Notes: generated from the sequence alone by a model not told the origin. Counted from the stretch's first letter, positions 8,770 through 19,140 are shown. The stretch is 64,000 bases of DNA from Streptomyces sp. S3(2020) (GCF_013044505.1 NZ_JABERD010000012.1:37642-101641); one strand, 5' to 3'. A program made the numbers and translations.

Positions 8770-9621
8770 ATGAGAGTGCTGATCATCGGCGGGAGCGGGT
8801 TTCTGGGCACGGAGCTCGTGCGTCAGGCGACGGCCGCGGGCCGGGTGACGGCCGCGACGTACCATTCCCGCGCCGGCAGCACGCCCGGAGCCTCGTGGCA
8901 CCACCTCGACCTTTGTGTCCCCAGGCAGATCGACGAGGTCCTGGTCTCGGTCGTCCCCGACGTCGTCATCAACGCGACGAGTGGGCAGAGCGACTGGGCG
9001 GTCACGGCCGACGGCTCGATCCGCCTGGCGATGGCTGTCACGCGCCGCGGCTGCCGTCTGGTGCACGTCTCCAGCGACGCGGTGTTCTCCGGGGCCCGGG
9101 TCCACTACGACGAGAGCTGTCTGCCCGATCCGGTCACCCCGTACGGTGCCGCGAAGGCCGCCGCCGAAAGCGCCGTACGCCTCCTGGCACCGACCGCCGC
9201 GGTCGCCCGCACCTCGTTGATCATCGGTTGTGGCGGATCCGCGCACGAGCGCATGGTCCACGACCTGGCGGCGGGCACGCACGACGCCGTCCTGTTCACC
9301 GACACCGTGCGCTGCCCGGTGCATGTCGAAGACCTCGCCCGCGCGCTGCTGGAACTCGCGACGACCGAGCGTCCCGGCGTCTTCCACCTCGCCGGACCCG
9401 ACGCCCTCAGCCGCCACGAACTCGGTGTCCTCATCGCCCACCGCGACGGCCTCGACCCGACCCGGCTGCCCACCGGACGCCGCGCCGACACCCGCACACC
9501 CGGCGCCCTCGACGTCCGCCTCGACAGCACCGCCACCCAGAGCCGCATGGCCACCCGCCTGCGGGGCGCCCGCGAGTTCCTCCGCGCGGGACACGACCGA
9601 CACCCCGACGACCGAGGGTAG
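8770..9621 (+). CDS. RmlD-like NAD(P)-dependent sugar-nucleotide reductase family protein
   Basis: 283 residues, extended short-chain dehydrogenase fold. The nucleotide-binding GGSGFLG is at residues 8-14, the catalytic serine in HVSSDAVFSG near 100, and the YGAAK catalytic pair near 123-127, followed by a DTVRCPVHVEDLARAL segment seen in dTDP-4-dehydrorhamnose reductase relatives. The physiological substrate is uncertain because no other nucleotide-sugar gene is near. The start ATG follows a TTACGGT element by about 10 bases and may be leaderless. Confidence 0.8.
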   Translation: MRVLIIGGSGFLGTELVRQATAAGRVTAATYHSRAGSTPGASWHHLDLCVPRQIDEVLVSVVPDVVINATSGQSDWAVTADGSIRLAMAVTRRGCRLVHVSSDAVFSGARVHYDESCLPDPVTPYGAAKAAAESAVRLLAPTAAVARTSLIIGCGGSAHERMVHDLAAGTHDAVLFTDTVRCPVHVEDLARALLELATTERPGVFHLAGPDALSRHELGVLIAHRDGLDPTRLPTGRRADTRTPGALDVRLDSTATQSRMATRLRGAREFLRAGHDRHPDDRG

Positions 9622-9630
9622 GGTCCCCGG

Positions 9631-9975
9631 GTGACGACGATCCCCTCCCCCACCAGGCTGATCGTGCTGCGCGGCAACAGCGCCAGCGGCAAGAGCTCCG
9701 TGGCCGCCGGGCTGCGCGAACGCGATGTCCCCGGCGCCGCGAACATCGGCCTGATCGATCTGACCGTGCGGCACGCCCTGGAACACGGCTTCCACACGGT
9801 GCTCGAAGGCATCCTGTACGTAGCCCACTACGGCGACATGCTCGCCGGGCTCCTCGCCGACTACGGCGACCGCGCGCACTGCTTCTACCTGGACGTCCCC
9901 TTCGAGGACACCCTGGCCCGGCATGCGACCAAGCCCATCGCCGACGAGGTCGGGGAAACCGAACTCCGTTCTTGA
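9631..9975 (+). pseudogene. Decayed AAA/P-loop kinase gene
   Basis: The reading frame gives 114 residues: LIVLRGNSASGKSSVAAGL (intact Walker A), then directly RERDVPGAANIGLIDL. From memory, intact actinobacterial members run about 170-180 residues and carry about 25 more between these two parts (a segment like RFGRG...VQDxLRREVL) and some 60 more after the GExxLR motif, where this one stops (ETELRS). It thus looks like an in-frame deletion, perhaps between two LRER-coding repeats, plus a C-terminal truncation. A residual function cannot be excluded. The GTG start is right behind a TAGGGT element. Confidence 0.6.
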
Positions 9976-10009
9976 CGCTCGGGTCGCAGGCGTCAGCTGA
10001 GTACCGGTT

Positions 10010-10888
10010 TCAGGTGTGCGCCTCCGGTGGTGCCGTCAGGTCCGCGAAGTCGGCGAGCATGGCGGAGGTTCGGGGGTCGAGGCCCGTGAACTCGCGGAAG
10101 GCGTCCGCCGCTTGGTGGACCAGCATGCCTCCGCCGTGCAGCACCCGGCACCCGCGGGACCTCGCGGCTCTCAACAAGGGCGTTTCCAGAGGGCGGTAGA
10201 CGAGATCGGCCACCCACAGGCCGTCATGGAGCGAGGCGCCGGGCAGCGGAGTGCCGGGGTGGGCCGCCGTGCCGACGGGGGTGGCGTTGACGACGCCGTC
10301 GGCGCCCGCCAGTTCCGCTTCGAGGTGTTCCGGCAAGCAGGCTTCGGCCCGTTCGGCTCCGGCGTCCTGGTTGAGTGCCTTGACCAGGGTGTGGGCGCGT
10401 TCGGTGAGGGGGTCCACGACGGTGAGGCGGGTGACGCCGAGGTCCAGCAGCGCGAAGGCGACGGCGGCGCCGGCCCCTCCGGCACCGAACTGGATCACCT
10501 GCCGGAGAGGGGCGTCGGGGAGCCCGCGGGTGAAGGCCGCGCTGAAGCCGGTGATGTCGGTGTTGTGGCCGACCGCGCGCCCTTCGGGGGTGAACACGAC
10601 CGTGTTGACCGCGCCGAGACGCGCGGCCGGCGCCGTCAGTCCGTCGAGCTGCGCGGCGATGAGCTGCTTGCAGGGATGGGTGACGTTCAGGCCGTTGAAG
10701 CCGCAGTCCCGGGCCGCGTACGTGATGCGCCAGATGTCCTCGGCGGGCAGTGCCGGCGATGCGATGTCGAGCAGCCGGTAGAGGTAGCGCACGCCGTGCC
10801 GGTCGGCCTCGCGCTGGTGGAGTTCGGGGCTGAGCGAGCGGCCGATGCCCGATCCGACAAGGCCGACGAGATACGAGTCCTGGGTCAC
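10010..10888 (-). CDS. aroE: Shikimate/quinate dehydrogenase (AroE family)
   Basis: 292 residues. The N-terminal substrate domain shows GSGIGRSLSPELHQ (shikimate-binding SxS), GLNVTHPCKQ with the catalytic lysine, and GAVNTVVF...GHNTDITGF with the catalytic aspartate. The nucleotide domain starts at FGAGGAGAAVAFALLDLG. The enzyme interconverts 3-dehydroshikimate and shikimate, or dehydroquinate and quinate. The HPCKQ and NTDITGF details resemble the catabolic actinobacterial quinate/shikimate branch, and no other aro gene is near, so a catabolic role is plausible (inference). GTG start with GGGAG upstream. Confidence 0.85.
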   Translation of the reverse strand: MTQDSYLVGLVGSGIGRSLSPELHQREADRHGVRYLYRLLDIASPALPAEDIWRITYAARDCGFNGLNVTHPCKQLIAAQLDGLTAPAARLGAVNTVVFTPEGRAVGHNTDITGFSAAFTRGLPDAPLRQVIQFGAGGAGAAVAFALLDLGVTRLTVVDPLTERAHTLVKALNQDAGAERAEACLPEHLEAELAGADGVVNATPVGTAAHPGTPLPGASLHDGLWVADLVYRPLETPLLRAARSRGCRVLHGGGMLVHQAADAFREFTGLDPRTSAMLADFADLTAPPEAHT

Positions 10889-10908
10889 GGCCGCTCCCGC
10901 AGTAATGT

Positions 10909-10922
10909 ACGAACCAGTCCGT
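10909..10922. promoter_or_regulatory. Palindromic operator-like site upstream of aroE
   Basis: ACGAAC-CA-GTCCGT: 6-base arms with one mismatch, 21 bases upstream of the shikimate dehydrogenase start. The shape is TetR-like, but no TetR gene is adjacent. Confidence 0.4.
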
Positions 10923-10976
10923 TATCTCTACCAACTCGTATGGCCGCGGGGAAGTCCTACGACATCTCTCGGCGCT

Positions 10977-11707
<731 letters not shown>

Positions 11708-11711
<4 letters not shown>

Positions 11712-13543
11712 GGGGTGGTCTCCTCGGCGGGGGTGGGGCGCTGGGCCGGCAGTCGGGTGCTCAGGCCGAGTTCGGACAGGTCGGAGTCGCCGAGGTAGGC
11801 CTCGATGACCTCGGGTGCGGCGACGACCTCGCCGGGGGTGCCCTCGGCGATGACCTTGCCGCTGGACAGGACGGTGACCTTCTCGCACAGGGACATGACC
11901 AGGCCCATGTTGTGCTCGATGAGGACGACGGTGGTGCCGCTGTCCCTGATCGAGCGGACGATACGGACCAGTTGCCGCACCTCTTCGCCGTTGAGCCCCG
12001 CGGCCGGTTCGTCGAGCAGGAGCAGGCGGGGGCAGGCCGCCATGGCGCGGGCGATCTCGATACGGCGTTGGATGCCGTAGGGCAGGGCGGCGGGGGCGGC
12101 TTCGGCGAAGTCGGTGAGGCCGTAGCGGTCGAGAATCTGCTGGGCCTCGGCGCGCAGTCGGCGTTCGCGGCGCAGGACGCCGGGCTGCCACAGGGCGTAC
12201 TGCCAGATGGTGTGCGTGCGGGTGCGGTCCAGGGCGACCAGGATGTTCTCCCGCACGGTGAGCTGCCCGAAGAGGCGCAGGTTCTGGAAAGTGCGGGCCA
12301 CTCCGGCCAGGGACAGGGCGTAGGGGCGGGCCGTGGTGGTGTCGGCGTCGGCGAAGCGGACCGTGCCGGACGTGGCGCGGTAGAAGCCGCTGACGACGTT
12401 GAACAGGGTGGTCTTTCCCGATCCGTTGGGGCCGACGATTCCTCTGATCTCCCCCGCCCGGACCGTGAGGGTCACCTCGTCGAGGGCGCGCAGTCCGCGG
12501 AACTGCTTGGTGATGTCCTCGACGGCGAGGAGGGTCTGTTCCCCGGCCGGCCGGGGTCCTGGGGGGTACGGGGTGAAGGGGCGCAGTTCGGCCCGGGTGT
12601 CGCCGGTGCCGAAGCGTCGGTGGTAGAGGTCGCGCAGGCGGGTGGGGATGCCGGCCAGGCCGGTGGGCGCGAAGACGACCATGAGGACGACGACCACGCC
12701 GTAGCCGAGTTGGGCGTAGGCGGAGAAGTCCGAGAGCCACTCGCGGATCAGGGTGAGGCCGACGGCGCCGACCACGCAGCCGACCAGGGAGCGCCGGCCG
12801 CCGATGATGACCATGGCCAGCAGGATGAACATGTTGCCGATGGAGAAGGTCTCGGGTGCGACGTAGCGGATGAGTCCGGCGTACAGGACGCCCGCCAGGC
12901 CGCCGTAGAGGCTGGCGAGGACGAAGGCCGTCATGCGCAGCAGCGGGATCTCCGCGCCCATGGCGCCGGCGGCGAGGGCGTCGTCGCGCATGGCGCGCAG
13001 TCGGCGGCCCAGCGAGGTGTGGACGACGAACAGGCCGAAGACGAGGCCCGCGCCGAAGACGACGACTTCCAGGTAGTAGTAGAGGTATTCGCTGGACAGG
13101 TCCAGGCCGGGCAGGGTGGGTACGGGGACGCCGGAGATGCCGTCGGCGCCGCCGGTGACGTCGGCGTTGGTGATCCAGTTGATGAAGCCCAGTGCCAGGC
13201 CGAGGGTGACGATGCCCAGGTAGTGGGACTGCATGCGCAGGGCGGGGATGCCGACGAGGAGGCCGGTGGCGATGGTCGCGAGGACGGCGAGGACGGAGGC
13301 GGCCCAGAAGCCGTATCCGTTGTTCGTGGTGAGGATCGCGACGACGTAGGCGCCCACGCCGAAGAAGGCGACCTGGGCGAGGTTGATCTGGCCGGAGATG
13401 CCCATGGCCAGGCCCATGCCGATGGCGAGGAGGGTGTAGATGAGGGCGATGTCGACGACGTGGATGGTGTAGCTGCCCAGGCCGTACGGCAGGGCCCAGG
13501 CGGCGACCACGAGTGCGGCCACGGCGGCGAGGCGGGACTTCAT
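11708..13543 (-). CDS. Fused permease-ATPase LivM-LivG of a branched-chain amino-acid-type ABC transporter
   Basis: 611 residues join two normally separate subunits. Residues 1 to about 310 are a LivM permease: multiple membrane helices, the MGISGQINLAQVAFFGVGAY motif and RAMRDDALAAGAMG. After a linker rich in Pro and Arg, about residues 345-590 are LivG: Walker A GPNGSGKT, ARTFQNLRLFGQLTVREN, LPYGIQRRIEIARAMA as signature, Walker B LLLLDEPAAGL and the LIEHNM H-loop. Overlaps by 4 bases both with livH upstream and livF downstream, so strongly coupled. A LivMG fusion fixes the stoichiometry of permease and ATPase. Confidence 0.92.
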
Positions 13544-14409
13544 GCGCGGCTGACCGTCCTTTCGCCGAAGATCCCCATGGGCCGGATCATGATCGCCACG
13601 GTGAAGACGAGGAAGGTGGCGAGCACCGAGTAGCCCTGGAAGTGGCCGGCGGTGTAGGAGTCGAGGACGCCGATGGCGATGCCGCCGACGACGGCTCCGT
13701 GGATGGAGCCGAAGCCGCCGAGCATGGCCGCGGCGAAGCCCTTGATGCCCAGGGCGCCGCCGAGGGAGGCGTCCACGTAGAGCATGGGGCCGACCAAGCC
13801 GCCGGCGAGGGCGGCCAGGCCTGCTCCGATGGCGAACGCGAGGGCGTTGCTGCGGCCCACGTCGATGCCGACCGCGGTGGCGGCCTCGTGGTCCATCGCG
13901 ACGGCCTGCATGGCCACGCCCCGTTTGGTGCGGGACAGGAAGAAGCCGAGGCCCACGACGGCGAGGGCGGCGACCGCCATCACCAACAGGTCGTAGGTGC
14001 GCACCCGCACCCCGAAGAGGTCCAGTGGCGCGGTCCGCACCGGGGAGGGCATGGCGCGTCCCGTGCTTCCCCAGATGAGGATGGCGACGGCCTGGAGGAC
14101 GATCCCGAAGCCGATCGTGCCGATCAGCATGAGGTCGAAGTCCTTGTTCTCCAGCGGCCTCAGGACGCGTTCGATGACCAGGCCGATCGCGCCGGTGATG
14201 ACGATGGAGACGACCATGGCGAGCGCGAAGGGCAGGTGCGAGGTCAGGTAGAAGGTGGAGGCCGCGTACGCGCCGATCATGGCGATGTCGGCGTGGGCGA
14301 AGTTGACCAGGCCCATCGTCCGGTACACGAGGGAGAAGCCCATGGCGACCAGGGCGTAGACGGCGCCGAGGCTCAGGCCGCCGACCAGTGTCTGGAAGGT
14401 CTCCTGCAC
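13540..14409 (-). CDS. livH: Branched-chain amino-acid-type ABC permease LivH
   Basis: 289 residues, mostly hydrophobic, with the LivH signatures QTLVGGLSLGAVYALVAMGF at the N-terminus, GLVNFAHADIAMIGAYAA, and the cytoplasmic coupling segment AMQAVAMDHEAATAVGIDV. It forms the membrane pore with the LivM half of the fused protein. GTG start; its end overlaps the fusion gene by 4 bases, and 7 bases separate it from the binding-protein gene. Confidence 0.92.
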   Translation of the reverse strand: MQETFQTLVGGLSLGAVYALVAMGFSLVYRTMGLVNFAHADIAMIGAYAASTFYLTSHLPFALAMVVSIVITGAIGLVIERVLRPLENKDFDLMLIGTIGFGIVLQAVAILIWGSTGRAMPSPVRTAPLDLFGVRVRTYDLLVMAVAALAVVGLGFFLSRTKRGVAMQAVAMDHEAATAVGIDVGRSNALAFAIGAGLAALAGGLVGPMLYVDASLGGALGIKGFAAAMLGGFGSIHGAVVGGIAIGVLDSYTAGHFQGYSVLATFLVFTVAIMIRPMGIFGERTVSRA

Positions 14410-14416
14410 GACGGCC

Positions 14417-15577
14417 TCACTGCTCCTGTACGAGCTTGCCGTCGCGGATGACGCCGATGCTGGTCTCGGTGATCCCCACGCCGTTCGCGCCGTACCGGAA
14501 CTGGCCCAGCAGGCCGTCGTACCGCGTGGCCCGGATGGCGTCGGCGAGTTCCTTGCCGGTGGCGACGTTGCTGGACTTCAGGGCGGTCAGCAGGATGTTG
14601 GCGCCGTCGTATGCCTTGGCGCCGTGCAGTTCGGCCTCCTCCCCGTAGGCGGCCTGGTAGGCGGCGGCGAACTTCTGGGCCGCGGGGCTGCTGTCGTTGC
14701 TGAGGTAGGGCGAGCTGACGATGGTGCCCTCGACGGCGGCCGTGCCGGCGGTGTCGATGAAGACGGGGGTGCCCTGCGGGGCGGCGCCGGCGAAGGGCGC
14801 GGTGATGCCCAGGTCGCGGGCCTGCTTGACGATGAGTCCCGCCTCGACCTCCTCGGAGCCGATGAAGACGACCTGTGGCTTCTTGGAGCGGATCGCGGTG
14901 AGGGCGGCGCTGAAGTCCTTCTGGTCGGTGGTCACGACCTGGTCGGTCAGGGCCTTGACCCCGAGGTCGCCGGCGGCCTTCGTGAAGGCGTCGTGTTCGC
15001 CCTTGCCGAAGGAGCCGTTGTTGGTGATCATCGCGATCTTCTTGTAACCCTTGTCCTGGATCAGGTACTTGGCCAGCGTCGTGTCGTACGTCGTGCTGGT
15101 GGGCCCGTTGAGGAAGAGGAACTCGCTCTTCTGCTCGACCAGTGCGTCGGCCTGGCCCGAGGTGATGTTGGGGATCTCGGACTGCTTCAGGACGGGCGCC
15201 ATGGCGATGGTGACCGCGCTCTCCGCGGTGCCGATCATGGCGATGTACTTCTCGCTGGCTATCTTGCGGGCGAGGTTGGTGCCGGTGGTGGGGTCGCCCT
15301 GGTCGTCGAAGGACTTGATCTGGATCTTCCGGCCGTCGATGCCGCCCTTCTTGTTCCACTCGTCGACGGCGAGTTTGGCGCCCTTCCACTCCCAGTCGCC
15401 CAGGGAGGACAGTTGGCCGCTGCGGGCGTCCACGACGGCGATCTTGATGGGGCCGGAGTCGGACTTGGCGTCGTCGCTGTCGTCACCGGGTGCGCTGCAG
15501 GCGGCCAGGGCCGCGGCCAGGGCGACGGCGCCGACGAACGTGGTGCGTGGGGCCGAAGGCCTCGGGGAGCGGGACAT
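14417..15577 (-). CDS. LivK-type substrate-binding lipoprotein
   Basis: 386 residues. A lipoprotein signal with lipobox LAAC at about residues 24-27 anchors it outside the membrane. The mature part is a type I periplasmic-binding fold of the Leu/Ile/Val receptor family: IKIAVVDARSGQLSSLGDWE, GGIDGRKIQIKSFDDQGDP, IGTAESAVTIAMAPV. In these receptors the ligand may be an amino acid, amide or aromatic/carboxylic acid; operon partners here suggest an organic acid. ATG with GAGGTGA upstream. Confidence 0.88.
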   Translation of the reverse strand: MSRSPRPSAPRTTFVGAVALAAALAACSAPGDDSDDAKSDSGPIKIAVVDARSGQLSSLGDWEWKGAKLAVDEWNKKGGIDGRKIQIKSFDDQGDPTTGTNLARKIASEKYIAMIGTAESAVTIAMAPVLKQSEIPNITSGQADALVEQKSEFLFLNGPTSTTYDTTLAKYLIQDKGYKKIAMITNNGSFGKGEHDAFTKAAGDLGVKALTDQVVTTDQKDFSAALTAIRSKKPQVVFIGSEEVEAGLIVKQARDLGITAPFAGAAPQGTPVFIDTAGTAAVEGTIVSSPYLSNDSSPAAQKFAAAYQAAYGEEAELHGAKAYDGANILLTALKSSNVATGKELADAIRATRYDGLLGQFRYGANGVGITETSIGVIRDGKLVQEQ

Positions 15578-15658
15578 GCGGTCACCTCATGAGGACGAGT
15601 GGTGGGTGAAGAGGTGCAAAAGAGGTGTGGGGGAGGTCGAAGCGGCTTACCGGTCGGG

Positions 15659-17404
15659 TCAGTCGGCGCCGTCGGGGAACCTGCCGGCGTAGATGTCCTT
15701 GATGTTCCAGTGGCCCGGCGTGGGCACCGGCTCGTTGATCATCGGTACGTCGAGTACGGCGGGACGGCGTCGGGCCAGGGCGTCCCGGAGGGCCTTGGTG
15801 AGGTCGCCGGGTGCGGCGACGGTGTAGCCGTCGGCGCCGCAGGACTCGCCGTAGGCCGCGAAGTCGGGGCTGTAGGGCCGTCCCTCGGCGTCGGTGAACT
15901 CGCAGCCGTAGGACCGGCCGAAGGCCGAGGCCTGGAGGTCGGCGATGGTGCCGTGGGCGCGGTTGTTCATGACGACGAAGAGCACGGGGGCGCCCTGTTC
16001 CACGGCCATGGGTACGGCGGGCAGCTGGGCGCTCATACCGCCGTCGCCGATCAGGGCGACCACGACCCGGTCGGGCCGGGCGAGTTGGACGCCGACGGCC
16101 GCGGCCGGTCCGAAGCCCATGGTGGAGGCGCCGCCGGGGGTGATGAAGCGGCCCTCGGCGGGGAGTTCGTAGCACTGGGCGACGCCGTTCTTGTTCCAGC
16201 CGACGTCCGTCACCAGGACCGCGTCGGCGGGCAGGGTGTCGCGCAGGTCGGCCAGGATGCGCTGGGGGCGGAGCGGGAAGTCGTCGCTGCGGCCGGCTTC
16301 CCGGGCGGCGGAGAAGACCGTGCCACGGGCTTCGCCGATGGCCTCGCGCAGTCCGGGCCGGGTCACGGCCCGGGGCCGTCGGATGCGGACCGCCGCGGTG
16401 ACGGCGTCGAGCGCGAGTCCCGCGTCGGCCACGGCGCCGATCTCTACGGGGTAGTTGCGGCCGATCTCCGCCGGGTCGAGGTCGATCTGGAGGAGCCTGC
16501 TCGGCGGGAAGTTCCAGGTGTGGGCGCTCTCCCAGGAGCTGGCGTCGGTCTCGGCGAACCGGGTGCCCAGGGCGAGGACGACATCGGCGCCCTTGGTGTG
16601 GCGGTGGGTGCTGTCCAGTCCCCAGAAGCCGGGCATGCCGAGCAGCAGCGGGTGCCGGTCGGGCACGATGCCCTTGCCCATCAGGGAGTGGGCGAGCGGG
16701 ATGTCGAGATGCTCGGCGAGTTCCAACAGGGCTGTGCGGGCCCGGGGTTCGCGGATGCCGCCGCCGAAGTAGATCAGTGGGCGTTCGGCTTCGGTGAGCG
16801 CCTCGGCGATGCGGGCCGCGGTCGCTTCGTCGAGTCCGGGGCGGCCCACGTGGACGGGCAACGGGTGGTCGCCGTCGTAGGGCCGGACCGGACGGTTGAA
16901 CAGGTCCATGGGTACGTTGATCAGAACCGCGCCGGGACGGCCCGCGGTGGCGGTCCAGAAGGCACGCTCGGTGATCCGGGCCAGGTCGCGCGCGTGCTGG
17001 ACCTGCCAGGTCCGTTTGCAGAACGGCCGGTAGATCGCGCTCTGGTCGGCGTCGGCGTGGAGGTTGACCTCCTGGTGGGGGTGGCGGCCGGAGTAGTAGG
17101 AGGGGGTGTCGCCGGTGATGACGACCAGGGGGATGGAGTCCAGGGCGGCGGTGGCGACGCCGGTGACCGCGTTCATCATGCCGGGGCCGACGTGGGTGAG
17201 CAGGACGCCGGGGCGGCCGGTGGCGCGGGCGTAGCCGTCGGCGGCGTGGGCGGCGGCCTGTTCGTGGCGGGCGATGACGAACTGGACGGGGCTGGGGCCG
17301 AGGGCGTCGAGGAGGGCGATGTTGGTGTGTCCGCAGGTGCCGAAGACGTATTCGACGCCGTAGGAGGCGAGTTGGGCCACGAGTGCCTCGGCCGCGGTGG
17401 TCAC
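15659..17404 (-). CDS. Thiamine-diphosphate-dependent lyase/decarboxylase (acetolactate-synthase-like)
   Basis: 581 residues with the three domains of the ALS/decarboxylase superfamily: N-terminal Pyr domain with catalytic Glu49 in ARHEQAAAHAADGYARATG, central domain, and C-terminal PP domain with the ThDP motif from GDG (453-455) to NN (480-481). Overall it could be a 2-oxo-acid decarboxylase, a carboligase or a 2-hydroxyacyl-CoA lyase; the sequence alone does not decide. The GTG start overlaps the stop of the aldehyde dehydrogenase gene, so the aldehyde product of decarboxylation is probably the next enzyme's substrate. A much longer in-frame extension was rejected in favour of this overlap start. 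Confidence 0.85.
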   Translation of the reverse strand: MTTAAEALVAQLASYGVEYVFGTCGHTNIALLDALGPSPVQFVIARHEQAAAHAADGYARATGRPGVLLTHVGPGMMNAVTGVATAALDSIPLVVITGDTPSYYSGRHPHQEVNLHADADQSAIYRPFCKRTWQVQHARDLARITERAFWTATAGRPGAVLINVPMDLFNRPVRPYDGDHPLPVHVGRPGLDEATAARIAEALTEAERPLIYFGGGIREPRARTALLELAEHLDIPLAHSLMGKGIVPDRHPLLLGMPGFWGLDSTHRHTKGADVVLALGTRFAETDASSWESAHTWNFPPSRLLQIDLDPAEIGRNYPVEIGAVADAGLALDAVTAAVRIRRPRAVTRPGLREAIGEARGTVFSAAREAGRSDDFPLRPQRILADLRDTLPADAVLVTDVGWNKNGVAQCYELPAEGRFITPGGASTMGFGPAAAVGVQLARPDRVVVALIGDGGMSAQLPAVPMAVEQGAPVLFVVMNNRAHGTIADLQASAFGRSYGCEFTDAEGRPYSPDFAAYGESCGADGYTVAAPGDLTKALRDALARRRPAVLDVPMINEPVPTPGHWNIKDIYAGRFPDGAD

Positions 17405-18903
17405 CGGTCCTCCTCGGGCAGCTCTCGGCGGTCTCCCCACACGGACAGGCCGCGCAGGACGAGTGTCTTGACGACGGTGAAGTCGTCGATGAGCCAGCGG
17501 GGTGCCTCGCGGCCGAAGCCGGAGTCCTTCACCCCGCCGAAGGGGACGTGGTCGAGGCGGAAGTTGGAGGAGCCGTTGACGATGAGCCCGCCGACCTCCA
17601 GACGTCGCCAGGCGCTGAGGACACGGCCGATGTCGTGGGTGAACAGGCCTGCCTGGAGTCCGTAGCGGCTCGCGTTGCACTGCTCGACGACGGTGTCGAA
17701 GTCGTCGTAGGGCATGACGGCGACCAGTGCGCCGAAGACCTCGTGGACGACGACCGAGGCGGTGGGCGGTGGGTCGGCGACGATGGTCGGTGCGGCCGTT
17801 GCGCCGTCGCGGGTGCCGCCGCGTACGACGGTGGCGCCGCTGTCCTTGGCTTCCCTCGTCCACGCGACCACGCGTTCGGCGGCCGGTTCGTCGACCATGG
17901 AGCCGATGTCGGTGGTGTCGTCGAAGGGGTCGCCGACGACGAGGGCGTCCACGGCCGCGGTGAGGGCGTCGAGGAAGTCGGTGTAGCGGCTTCGGTGCAC
18001 GTAGACGCGCTGGACGGAGATGCAGCTCTGGCCGGAGTTGCTGTAGCCGGTGCGGGCGCAGACCCGGGCGGCCTCGGCGGGGTCGGCGTCCTCGCAGACG
18101 ATCGTGGCCGCGTTGCCGCCGAGTTCGAGGGCGAGGCGTTTGGCGCCCGCGGCGCGGGCCACGGCGTCGCCGGTGCCGGCGCTGCCGGTGAAGCTGATGA
18201 CGTCGACCTGTTCGGAGGCGCACAGGGCGGCGCCGATGTCGCCGGAGCCGTGCAGGAGTTGGACCGCCTGGTGGGGCAGGCCGCTGTCCAGGAGCAGGGC
18301 GACGACGGCCGCGGAGGTGGCCGGGGCCTGCGGGGGTGCCTTGACGAGGGTGGTGTTGCCGGCGGCGAAGGAGGCGCCGAGTTTGTGGGCGAGGAGGTTG
18401 GCCGGGGCGTTGAACGGGGTGATGGCGAGGGCGACGCCGGCCGGTGCGCGGTAGGTGAAGGCGGTGTTGCCGATGCCCGTGGACCAGCCGGCGACCGGGA
18501 GGGTCTCGCCGTCGATGCGGCGGGCCTCGGCGGCGCAGACGGCGAAGGTGGCGGCCACGCGGTCGATCTCGGTGCGGCTGTCCTTGAGCGGTTTGCCCAG
18601 TTCCAGGGCGAGCAGGCGGGCGAGCGGGTCGCGGTGGGCCCGGGCCGCCCGGGAGGCGGTCTCCAGTATGTCGGCGCGGGCGGCGGGGGCGAGGTCGGCG
18701 AGCTGTGGGGCGTAGGCGCGGGCCCTGGTGAGGGCGTGGTCGATCGCGGCGGGCGGCGCGGTCGGGGTGCGGCTGACCGTGCGGCGCAGGTAGGGGCCGG
18801 TGCGTTCCAGGAGCGGGCCCTCGCCGCCCCATGAGCCTGAGACGAAAGGGAGCACCTCGACGACGTCGGTTCCGCCGGCCGCCTTGAGGAGGTCTTGCAG
18901 CAT
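17401..18903 (-). CDS. NAD(P)-dependent aldehyde dehydrogenase
   Basis: 500 residues of the ALDH superfamily. Catalytic Cys294 lies in GYSNSGQSCISVQRVYVH and the general base Glu260 in LALELGGNAAT; the cofactor loop is VISFTGSAGTG. It oxidises an aldehyde to the acid or acyl-CoA. First gene of the long operon that continues with the ThDP enzyme and the Liv transporter. The ATG preceded by GGAGGTGTG was chosen; another in-frame ATG is 18 bases upstream but lies within the dyad operator. Confidence 0.9.
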   Translation of the reverse strand: MLQDLLKAAGGTDVVEVLPFVSGSWGGEGPLLERTGPYLRRTVSRTPTAPPAAIDHALTRARAYAPQLADLAPAARADILETASRAARAHRDPLARLLALELGKPLKDSRTEIDRVAATFAVCAAEARRIDGETLPVAGWSTGIGNTAFTYRAPAGVALAITPFNAPANLLAHKLGASFAAGNTTLVKAPPQAPATSAAVVALLLDSGLPHQAVQLLHGSGDIGAALCASEQVDVISFTGSAGTGDAVARAAGAKRLALELGGNAATIVCEDADPAEAARVCARTGYSNSGQSCISVQRVYVHRSRYTDFLDALTAAVDALVVGDPFDDTTDIGSMVDEPAAERVVAWTREAKDSGATVVRGGTRDGATAAPTIVADPPPTASVVVHEVFGALVAVMPYDDFDTVVEQCNASRYGLQAGLFTHDIGRVLSAWRRLEVGGLIVNGSSNFRLDHVPFGGVKDSGFGREAPRWLIDDFTVVKTLVLRGLSVWGDRRELPEEDR

Positions 18904-18913
18904 CACACCTCCA

Positions 18914-18932
18914 AAAACCATCTGGTGGTTTT
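18914..18932. promoter_or_regulatory. Dyad operator between the ALDH operon and iclR
   Basis: AAAACCATCTGGTGGTTTT: perfect 7-base arms AAAACCA/TGGTTTT with a 5-base spacer, ending 11 bases from the ALDH start and covering its leader. A-rich arms stand out in this GC-rich DNA. It is the best candidate binding site for the divergent IclR regulator. Confidence 0.55.
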
Positions 18933-19140
18933 CGTGGACTGCTGTGCGGACTGGCGTGTAACGTACGGGCGCCGGGAGTCCGTGGCAAGAGGCCGCGCGA
19001 AAAGGAAGTCGCGACCGGCGGTTCTCTCGGGACCCGGACTGTTCTCGGGAACCCGGACTGGTGGAAGCTGTCGCCCCAGGTGCCGGTGCCCGCGAGGCGG
19101 GCAGGTCCGGCGCGTTTCCCCGAGCCGTGAAGGAGAGACC

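Noticed and set aside
12060..12110. LPYGIQRR in place of LSGGQ in the LivG half
   Set aside because: This signature variant is normal for LivG proteins, so not a defect.
11912..13633. 573-residue plus-strand open frame, Gly/Asp/Glu rich
   Set aside because: It is antisense to the LivM-LivG fusion and has no family features; long antisense frames are expected at this GC content.
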